13,000 bases of DNA from an uncultured Steroidobacter sp. (GTDB lineage: Bacteria; Pseudomonadota; Gammaproteobacteria; Steroidobacterales; Steroidobacteraceae). Location: assembly GCA_946478975.1 (NCBI GenBank), contig CAMLEO010000206.1, positions 1 to 13,000 on the forward strand, read 5' to 3'. Below, piece by piece: positions 7,151-13,000 of this stretch (the stretch's first letter is position 1; every line of letters starts with the position of its first letter). Made by a program: the position numbers and the translations under genes. Under the pieces are notes generated by a model that saw only the letters and a program-made list of their open reading frames with translations, had not been told where the DNA came from and searched no databases.

Positions 7151-8404
7151 TTAAAGCCGCCCGCCTCCGCCGGCCGCGCTTCGGCCCAGCAGCCCTTCGA
7201 CTCGGGACTGCTCAGGGCGCTGCTGCATCAACAGCTCGAACCGGGGTGCCAGCATTTCGTAGATCGGCAGCACCGCCGCGCCGAGGATGGAGCTGTCCTC
7301 ATCGTGCTCGGAAAGCACGATGCGATCAGACGCGGCACCAGCTCGCACCGACCCGTGCAGAGGCGCAGCGAGCGCAACGAGATGTTCGAGCAGCACTTTG
7401 GGCGCGGAGCCGCCGATGACGATGGTCTCCGGATCGAGCAGGTTTTCGATCATGCAAACGGCATCGCGCAGATGCGCCGCCGCCTCGCGACTCCATTCCA
7501 TCAATCCCGGATCTTCTTCGGCGAGCATGCGGCCGATGAGCTCGCGGCCGCCTTCTTTGAGGTCGGTGCGATTCAACGCTTCGGCCAATGAGTTCAACGA
7601 CAGATAACGTTCCAAACATCCCCGGTTGCCGCAGTAACACGGCGTGCCATTGGGAACGACCGGCACATGGCCGATTTCGGTGGCGTTGCCGTTCGCCCCT
7701 TTGTAAGCCGAGCGGTTTGCGACCAGTGTGCCGCCGAGACCGACGCCGAAGTGCATGTAGAAGAAGTTATTGAGGTTTTTTGCCGTGCCAAACAGCGATT
7801 CGCCGAGCGCGCCCGCCACGCTGTCGACGCTGTAGAACACCGGCAGCCCGGTGATTCGTCGCAATTCATCCAGCGCCGAAAGATCGGTCCAGCCTTCCAG
7901 CGCAGTGGGGCCGACGAAACTCATGCTGCTGACAGCGAACGGTCCCGGCAACGCGACGCCGACACCGCGCAGTCGTCCCGACGCGGATCCTGAGGACAAC
8001 TCACGAACTGCAGCGACCATGACGGCGAGCGTTTCTCGCTTGTCGTGAGTGTCCACTTCGATGTCTTTGCGAGTGATCACCTGCCCGACCAGGTTCACCA
8101 TGGCGGCGCGCACATGGCCGGGCTCGATGGTGATGCCGATGGAGCTGCCGCCATTGGGGTTCAGCTCGAACACGATCGGCGGCTGGCCGCGCGATTTCTC
8201 CACCTTCAAGCGTCGAGTAACAACCAGCCCGACCGATTCCAGATCGGAAGTGATGTTCGCGACCGTCTGCGGGCTCAACGCCACCAGGTCGACGATGTCC
8301 TTGCGCGACAGGGAGCCATGCCGGCGGATCACGTCGAGAACGATGCGCCGGTTGTAAGGCGCGCTTGATTGCTGAGTCGTGCCGCGATTGACCATGACTG
8401 GCAT
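7151..8404 (-). CDS. ROK-family transcriptional regulator (probable sugar-responsive repressor)
   Basis: From ATG at 8404 the protein has 417 residues, the size of NagC/XylR-type ROK repressors. Residues about 15-75 are a winged helix-turn-helix (YNRRIVLDVIRRHGSLSRKD, then LSPQTVANITSDLE). The ROK domain follows: EIGHVPV (243-249) and the zinc motif CYCGNRGCLE (256-265) are intact. The phosphoacceptor region reads YSVDSVAGALGE, where ROK kinases have an Asn-Asp pair, so the Asn is missing and sugar phosphorylation is unlikely. It would bind a sugar and release its operators. Three in-frame ATGs exist, at 8428, 8404 and 8395. The first lies inside the palindrome at 8425-8439 and is unlikely; 8404 has AAGG eight bases upstream and was chosen, but 8395 is also possible. 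The gene is divergent from the receptor and upstream, on the same strand, of the kinase operon. Confidence 0.9.
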   Translation of the reverse strand: MPVMVNRGTTQQSSAPYNRRIVLDVIRRHGSLSRKDIVDLVALSPQTVANITSDLESVGLVVTRRLKVEKSRGQPPIVFELNPNGGSSIGITIEPGHVRAAMVNLVGQVITRKDIEVDTHDKRETLAVMVAAVRELSSGSASGRLRGVGVALPGPFAVSSMSFVGPTALEGWTDLSALDELRRITGLPVFYSVDSVAGALGESLFGTAKNLNNFFYMHFGVGLGGTLVANRSAYKGANGNATEIGHVPVVPNGTPCYCGNRGCLERYLSLNSLAEALNRTDLKEGGRELIGRMLAEEDPGLMEWSREAAAHLRDAVCMIENLLDPETIVIGGSAPKVLLEHLVALAAPLHGSVRAGAASDRIVLSEHDEDSSILGAAVLPIYEMLAPRFELLMQQRPEQSRVEGLLGRSAAGGGGRL

Positions 8405-8424
8405 TCTGCCGGCCTTAAATAAAA

Positions 8425-8439
8425 ACATCCATTGGATGT
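8425..8439. promoter_or_regulatory. 15-base perfect palindrome, candidate ROK operator
   Basis: ACATCCA (8425-8431) and TGGATGT (8433-8439) are exact inverted repeats around a single T. The site lies in the gap between the divergent ROK and TonB receptor genes, five bases upstream of the receptor's -35 hexamer. This is where an autoregulating repressor controlling both directions would sit. Binding by the ROK protein is inferred. Confidence 0.6.
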
Positions 8440-8444
8440 AATCA

Positions 8445-8474
8445 TTGACACCGGCCGGAGTCCGGGGCTAAGGT
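8445..8474 (+). promoter_or_regulatory. Candidate promoter of the TonB receptor-GH9 operon
   Basis: A perfect TTGACA (8445-8450) and a weak TAAGGT (8469-8474) are separated by 18 bases. The GC-rich spacer holds CCGGCCGG and CCGG-AGT-CCGG repeats. Transcription would begin near 8481, giving a leader of about 100 bases before the chosen start at 8581. The -35 region is almost identical to that of the kinase promoter on the other strand. Confidence 0.5.
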
Positions 8475-8564
8475 CGCCCCGAATCGATCGCGAACAGCGC
8501 CGAGCCGCGGTCGATCCCGGGGGATGTCTCGGCACACAACGATCTGGCCATTCCAACTCCTTGA

Positions 8565-8572
8565 AAGGGGGG
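8565..8572 (+). promoter_or_regulatory. Ribosome binding site of the TonB receptor gene
   Basis: AAAGGGGG ends eight bases before the ATG at 8581. It decides this start over the upstream in-frame ATG at 8524, which has only a GGGGG run touching it and would put 19 extra residues before the signal peptide. Confidence 0.7.
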
Positions 8573-8580
8573 CAGCCTCC

Positions 8581-11160
8581 ATGCTCACCAACCAGCCCAT
8601 CTCGCGGTCGCGCAAAGTTCGCCACGCCGCCCTCTTCCTCGTCGCAACCCTGATCACCACTGCGGTGCTCGCCGACGAAGACGAGAAACTCGAGGAAATC
8701 ATCGTCACCGCCTCCAAGCGCGAGACCAACCTGATGCAGACGCCGCTGGCGATCACTGCATTCACCCAGGATTTTCTGGATCGCGAAGGTGTACGCACGG
8801 CTCGCGATCTCGCCGGCACCGCGCCGAACGTGCAACTCGGAACCGGCGCAGACTCAGGCACAGCCGCGACGATTCGCGGTGTGACATCGACGGACTTCAC
8901 CGAAGTCGGCGAAGGCGCAGTCGCCATCCATCTCGACGGCTTCTACTCCCCTCGCCCGCAAGGCACATTGGCTTTGATGTATGACATCGAGCGCGTCGAG
9001 ATCCTGCGCGGGCCGCAGGGCACGTTGTTCGGCATGAACTCCTCGGGCGGCACCATCAACATCATTCCGGCCAAGCCGAAGTTCAACGATACATTTGCCA
9101 AGGTCGAAGCCGCGGTCGGCAACTACAACGAGCGCCAGGCGCGAGGCATGGTCAACCTGCCGATCACGGACAAATTCGCGGTGCGCGCGTCGTTCATGAT
9201 GGACATGCACGACGGCATGCTCACGCAAACCAAAGACACGACCGATATCGCCTATCCGGCGAATGGCATCTTCCTCGACGGCATTCCCGACGTTGATCAG
9301 CGTCGCAACCACGATGTCAGCCGCGGAAACTGGTACAACAATGCCGACCAATGGGGCGGCCGCGTCATCGGGCTGTGGCAGACCGCCGACTGGTTGGAAA
9401 CAACGCTCACGTTCTCGCATTTCGCCGACCGAGGCGCGGGCGACATCGATTTCATCGATTGCGAGCAAGCCGCGGGCACCGTGAATGCGTGCAATCACCC
9501 GCTGCGCTACGTGAACATCAACGTGCCGGGCCGGAAAGATCTCACCATCGACGACTATCAGCTCAAGCTGGTCGCCACCCTCAACGGTCGCATGGCCCTG
9601 GAATATCGAGCCTCGTATCAAGATCAACAGCGCACGCAGCTCGAAGACGTGGACGGCGGCACGCGGCCCGCAGCCGAGTGGTCGTCCATCGGCGCGCCGC
9701 AGACGCCAGAAGCTGCAGAAACCGGCTACTACCCGATCTGGGATGAAAGCTGGGAGACCAAGGCCAGCGCCTATCGAACCATGACTCACGAGTTGCAGTT
9801 CAAATCCACCGGCGACTCGCCGCTGCAATACGTGGCCGGCTTGTTCTATCTGCACGAGAACAAGCGCATCCGCTACGACATGGAAATGCTGGCAAACAAA
9901 TCCTACTACGAAGACCCGGAGCTGCCGCTGGGCTTCAACCCCGACGGCCTGCCCGACAGTTGGGTGTTCGATCAAAACAAGCGCACGACCACCTCGAAGG
10001 CGGCGTTCGCACAGCTGGACTATCGCATCGTGCCCAAGCTCAACCTGACGCTCGGCTATCGCTACTCGGACGACACGAAGACCGACGAAGGCGGCATCAC
10101 CTATGCGTTCTGGTCGGGCTCGGAGGCTTGGTACAACGGTGAGCACACGGTCACGGGCATACGCGGGCACCAGTCCAACGATCTCACCAACAATATGGGC
10201 AGCATGGCGCCGCTCGGCAGCGTGATGCCCGCCAGCGAACCGAACTTCGTCGAGAAAAGCTGGAGCCAGGGCACGTATCGCATCGGCGCGCAGTACTTCG
10301 CCAATGACGATCACATGCTGTTCGGCTCGGTCGCGACCGGCCACAAGATGGGCGGCATGTACGAGATGACCGACACCTGCAACCACGGCTGCCCGTCGTT
10401 GCTCAGCTACGATCCGGAGAAAGTCACAACTTACGAGCTCGGCTGGAAAGGAACGATGCTGGACGGCCGCGTGCGCGTGAGCGCGACGGCATTTTACAGC
10501 GACTACACCGACATGCAGAGCACCGGCGACAAAGTCGTCGGCGTAGACGAGAACCCGGAGAGCCCGAACTTTGGCGAACCGGTGACGGCGTGGACCACCG
10601 ACAATCTCACCAGCTCCGAGATCAAAGGCCTGGAGCTGGAGTTCGATCTGATTCCCTGGAGCGACGGCCGGCTGTTCGGCTATCTCGCGTGGCTGGACAC
10701 GCAGATCAGCGATCCGGGCAGCTTCGTGGAAGGTTACGCCTGCGCCGAGCGCATCATCTACGGCCAGCCCGAATGCGGCAGCCCGCAGACAGCAAACATC
10801 AGCGGCAATCAGCTGCCGTTCGCGCCCGAATATTCGGCGACGTTGAACTACGAGCATCGTTTCGGGCTCACGTCCGGCTTCTCGCTGGTGCCATTCGCCT
10901 CGGTGCATTGGCAAAGCAAGATGTGGTTCGACGCGCTCAACTATGGCGGTGCGCATTTGTCACAAGCGCAGGATGGCTACGCCAAGCTCAACCTCAGCCT
11001 GCGACTGAACGCCCCGGCGGATCGCTATTACGTGGAAGCGTTCGGCGACAACGTGACCGATGAAGACACCAAGAACTTCTTCGGCTTCAACCGCGGTGTG
11101 GTGAAGGGCTACTACGACCCGCCGCGCACGTATGGATTGCGCATGGGCTACTCATTTTGA
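8581..11160 (+). CDS. TonB-dependent outer-membrane receptor
   Basis: The 859-residue protein is an outer-membrane gated barrel that takes up a ligand using TonB/ExbBD energy. Residues 1-31 form a signal peptide (basic SRSRKVRH, hydrophobic core, VLA cut site). LEEIIVTASKRETN just after it is the TonB-box-like start. The plug domain covers about residues 40-165, with TPLAITAFT, the IRGV strand and the typical IERVEILRGPQGTLFGMNSSGG near its end. The rest is beta-barrel, ending in GLRMGYSF with the terminal phenylalanine needed for outer-membrane insertion. Paired cysteines (for example CEQAAGTVNAC and CNHGC) may form disulfides in outer loops. Such receptors import siderophores, vitamins or glycans; the GH9 gene 12 bases downstream and the divergent ROK gene favour an oligosaccharide. 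An open frame runs antisense through most of this gene and is a codon-bias artefact. Confidence 0.93.
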   Translation: MLTNQPISRSRKVRHAALFLVATLITTAVLADEDEKLEEIIVTASKRETNLMQTPLAITAFTQDFLDREGVRTARDLAGTAPNVQLGTGADSGTAATIRGVTSTDFTEVGEGAVAIHLDGFYSPRPQGTLALMYDIERVEILRGPQGTLFGMNSSGGTINIIPAKPKFNDTFAKVEAAVGNYNERQARGMVNLPITDKFAVRASFMMDMHDGMLTQTKDTTDIAYPANGIFLDGIPDVDQRRNHDVSRGNWYNNADQWGGRVIGLWQTADWLETTLTFSHFADRGAGDIDFIDCEQAAGTVNACNHPLRYVNINVPGRKDLTIDDYQLKLVATLNGRMALEYRASYQDQQRTQLEDVDGGTRPAAEWSSIGAPQTPEAAETGYYPIWDESWETKASAYRTMTHELQFKSTGDSPLQYVAGLFYLHENKRIRYDMEMLANKSYYEDPELPLGFNPDGLPDSWVFDQNKRTTTSKAAFAQLDYRIVPKLNLTLGYRYSDDTKTDEGGITYAFWSGSEAWYNGEHTVTGIRGHQSNDLTNNMGSMAPLGSVMPASEPNFVEKSWSQGTYRIGAQYFANDDHMLFGSVATGHKMGGMYEMTDTCNHGCPSLLSYDPEKVTTYELGWKGTMLDGRVRVSATAFYSDYTDMQSTGDKVVGVDENPESPNFGEPVTAWTTDNLTSSEIKGLELEFDLIPWSDGRLFGYLAWLDTQISDPGSFVEGYACAERIIYGQPECGSPQTANISGNQLPFAPEYSATLNYEHRFGLTSGFSLVPFASVHWQSKMWFDALNYGGAHLSQAQDGYAKLNLSLRLNAPADRYYVEAFGDNVTDEDTKNFFGFNRGVVKGYYDPPRTYGLRMGYSF

Positions 11161-11172
11161 GGCGCGGTGTTC

Positions 11173-12972
11173 ATGAAATTCATGTCGATTCGATTCTGGT
11201 TCGGCAACCTGCTCGCGGTGCTGATACTGACCTGCTTCCCCCAGCAGGACAGCCCGCGGGCAGCCCCTGCCCTGCTCGTGCACGTCAATCAAGTTGCGCT
11301 GGAACGCACGGGGCCGAAATCCGCCGTCATCGAGTACGGCGGCGCGCGCACCTCGGGCCGGTTCACGGTGCTCAAAGATGGCGTGGCCGTTCAGTCCGGC
11401 GAGCTCGTTCCTGCGCCTGAGTTCACCGAGTGGGGGGCCCACAAGAAATATTTCAACGCCGACTTCTCGTCACTGGCCGCCAACGGCACCTATGAGCTGC
11501 AGGTCGCGCTTGGCGACGACACGGCCAGGTCAGCGAAGTTCGTGGTGGCGGACAACGCGACGTTTGTCACCACCATTTCCGCCATCCTCGATTATTACAA
11601 AGCCAACCGGCACACCGACCCGGCCGACAGAAAGATCCGCATCTTCGACACGCAACGTTATGTCGACGTGTACGGCGGCTGGAAAGATGCCGGCGGCGAC
11701 AATGGCAAATATCTCTCGCATCTGTCGTACGCGAACTTCTTCAACCCACAGCAGACCGCACTCGTCGTCTGGGCGCTGGCCGAATCTTACGAGAGCGCGC
11801 CCGACCTGTACCGCCAGGCCGGGCTGAACACTCGCGTCGTCGAAGAAGCCCTGTGGGGCGCAGACTTCCTGCATCGCCTGCTGTCCGAAGAAGGCTACTT
11901 CTATATGACGGTGTTCGATCGCTGGTCCGGTCCCGGCGAACGCATGGTGACCGGCTACGTCGGCCAGGACGGCGTTTACACCAAGGATTTCCAGGCGGCG
12001 TTTCGAGAAGGAGGCGGCGTCGCAATCGCCGCTCTCGCTCGCGCGTCGGGCTTGAGCAAGGTCAGCGGCATTCACGGCGAGTTCTCTGCCGAGCGCTACT
12101 TGCAGGATGCAGAGAGAGCCTTCGCGCATCTGCAAAGTCACAACGCCGGGTATTGCGACGATCACCAAGAAAACATCATCGACGACTACACCGCCCTGCT
12201 CGCCGCCACCGAGCTATACAAAGCGACCGGCAAGGATGTTTATCTGCAAGCCGCTCGGTCTCGTGCAAACAATCTGTCTCAGCGACTCACCAGCGCAGGA
12301 TGGTTTCGCAGCGACTCGGGAACGCGGCCCTATTATCACGCCGCTGAGGCCGGCTTTCCGATCGTGAGCCTGGCGCATTACCTGCGCATCGAGCGAGATC
12401 CCAAACTCGCCGAGCAGGCACGCACGACCATCTCCAAAGCGCTCGACTATCAGCTGGCGCTCACCGACAAAGTCTCGAATCCATTCAACTATGCGCGACA
12501 AAACTTCCGCACGTTTCACAATGGCAAGCTCGACACGCAGGTTCAGGAAGGATTTTTCATTCCGCACGCCAACGAGACCGGCTATTGGTGGCATGGTGAA
12601 AGCGCCCGACTGGCATCGCTCGCGACGGCGGCAATGCTCGGCGGCCGAGCGACCGGCGGAGTCAGCGCGAAGCTCGCGCAGTTTGCGCAGAATCAACTCG
12701 ACTGGACACTCGGTCGCAATCCATTCGATATGTGCATGCTGTATGGCTTCGGTGCCAAGAATCCGCCGGCTGCCGAGAGCGCCGGAATTCACGTGAAGGG
12801 CGGCATCTCCAACGGCATCACCGGTGCTGCGACGAGCGATGACGGCCGCGGGATCGTCTTCGCACCCGGGCCGGAAACCACTAACTTCTCTCCCACTTGC
12901 TTGACGAGTGCTTGCGCGTTCTCGTCCGGATCAAGACCTCCGAATTGTTCCGCCATCTGCGGTGCGGCCTGA
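11173..12972 (+). CDS. Glycoside hydrolase family 9 (CelD-like) protein, C-terminus lost at a sequence junction
   Basis: After a signal-like N-terminus (hydrophobic stretch to about residue 22), residues 33-126 form the immunoglobulin-like CelD_N domain. The GH9 (alpha/alpha)6 barrel follows, with VYGGWKDAGGDNGKYL and LSHLSYANFFNPQQT holding the two aspartates of the catalytic DAGGD region (172-176). TLGRNPFDMCMLYGFG, HVKGGISNGITG and DDGRGIVFAPGPE are conserved late motifs. In complete relatives this last motif is followed by about 30 residues with a W-R-W-x-E-Q-W-type segment holding the acid glutamate. Here the protein instead runs about 31 residues of unrelated sequence from codon 12877 to the stop at 12970-12972, because the DNA there is antisense to a protease gene. 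The product as written should lack the catalytic acid. It is 12 bases from the receptor gene; GTG at 11167 is an alternative start with GAGG closer to it. Confidence 0.85.
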   Translation: MKFMSIRFWFGNLLAVLILTCFPQQDSPRAAPALLVHVNQVALERTGPKSAVIEYGGARTSGRFTVLKDGVAVQSGELVPAPEFTEWGAHKKYFNADFSSLAANGTYELQVALGDDTARSAKFVVADNATFVTTISAILDYYKANRHTDPADRKIRIFDTQRYVDVYGGWKDAGGDNGKYLSHLSYANFFNPQQTALVVWALAESYESAPDLYRQAGLNTRVVEEALWGADFLHRLLSEEGYFYMTVFDRWSGPGERMVTGYVGQDGVYTKDFQAAFREGGGVAIAALARASGLSKVSGIHGEFSAERYLQDAERAFAHLQSHNAGYCDDHQENIIDDYTALLAATELYKATGKDVYLQAARSRANNLSQRLTSAGWFRSDSGTRPYYHAAEAGFPIVSLAHYLRIERDPKLAEQARTTISKALDYQLALTDKVSNPFNYARQNFRTFHNGKLDTQVQEGFFIPHANETGYWWHGESARLASLATAAMLGGRATGGVSAKLAQFAQNQLDWTLGRNPFDMCMLYGFGAKNPPAAESAGIHVKGGISNGITGAATSDDGRGIVFAPGPETTNFSPTCLTSACAFSSGSRPPNCSAICGAA

Positions 12973-13000
12973 AGTCCAAGCGCGACCTCTTGATCCGCTG
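12789..13000 (-). pseudogene. M48-type metalloprotease fragment (starts beyond the window, 3' part missing)
   Basis: On the - strand, in the frame with codons starting at 12998, the sequence reads ADQEVALGLQAAPQMAEQF, then GGLDPDENAQALVKQVGEKLV. This is the conserved segment just before the catalytic domain of M48 (LoiP/YggG- or BepA-like) zinc metalloproteases, which usually goes on to a sequence leading to NAFALPGG and HExxH. Here the resemblance ends at about 12879, and the frame runs on through antisense GH9 sequence to a stop at 12791-12789. No zinc motif is present. The real gene therefore has its start to the right of the window and its catalytic part missing. Cut by the same junction as the GH9 gene. 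Family assignment is by recognised motif only. Confidence 0.65.
12874..12884. other. Junction where GH9 and M48 protease coding sequences are joined tail to tail
   Basis: Up to about 12876 the + strand encodes the conserved GH9 end (GIVFAPGPE). From about 12879 onward the - strand encodes conserved M48 sequence (VGEKLV). Both proteins lose their C-terminal parts at this point. No repeat, target duplication or terminal inverted repeat of a mobile element is visible around it. Confidence 0.6.

Noticed and set aside
7148..7157. GCTTTAAAGC palindrome at the ROK stop codon
   Set aside because: Ten bases, no loop and no following T-tract for either strand; too short to call an operator or terminator.
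8854..10956. A 700-codon open frame antisense to the TonB receptor gene
   Set aside because: Its translation is arginine/valine/histidine-rich with no family motif and mirrors the GC-rich codon use of the receptor, whose plug and barrel motifs are unambiguous.
11215..11250. Lipoprotein signal in the GH9 protein (cysteine in LILTCF)
   Set aside because: The residue before the cysteine is threonine and the one two before it is leucine, which does not fit the usual lipobox; ordinary export is at least as likely.
12885..12972. Insertion sequence or transposon end as the cause of the GH9 truncation
   Set aside because: The new sequence is recognisable M48 protease coding DNA on the other strand; no transposase motif, inverted terminal repeat or target duplication can be seen.

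Overview
The window is GC-rich, densely coded DNA from a Gram-negative bacterium. A TonB-dependent outer-membrane receptor and exported glycoside hydrolases point to a proteobacterium; the receptor style fits gammaproteobacterial (Steroidobacter-like) or sphingomonad glycan degraders, but that placement is a guess. There is no RNA gene, insertion sequence or CRISPR array. The longest stretch without a gene is about 180 bases (8405-8580).

Left part (1-3073, all + strand): the 3' end of a GNAT acetyltransferase with an Acetyltransf_18-like C-terminal domain, a HAD (haloacid dehalogenase type II-like) protein whose catalytic aspartate is replaced by serine, an Lrp/AsnC-type regulator, and a family III (CaiB/BaiF) CoA-transferase. 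The first two genes overlap by 1 base and the last two by 4 bases, so this looks like one transcription unit for metabolism of an acyl-CoA or small organic acid; the substrate cannot be read from the sequence.

Middle part (3083-8404, all - strand): reading in transcription order, a ROK-family repressor, a PfkB-family sugar kinase, a FucP-like MFS sugar transporter and an exported GH29 alpha-L-fucosidase. The CoA-transferase and fucosidase genes converge with only 9 bases between their stop codons, inside a possible hairpin.

Right part (8581-13000, + strand): divergent from the ROK gene lie a TonB-dependent receptor and a GH9 (CelD-like) glycosidase. Together with the middle part this forms a compact glycan-use locus: receptor for uptake across the outer membrane, GH9 and GH29 for cleavage, MFS permease for inner-membrane uptake, PfkB kinase for phosphorylation and a ROK sensor for control. 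The receptor promoter and the kinase promoter share an unusual 26-base element (a palindromic or half-palindromic block running into TCATTGACA), a good candidate for the ROK operator that links the two arms.

At about 12875-12884 the GH9 gene breaks off abruptly and the sequence becomes the antisense of an M48-type metalloprotease gene, which is itself cut at the same point. Both genes have lost their 3' ends: either one deletion between two convergent genes, or an assembly misjoin.
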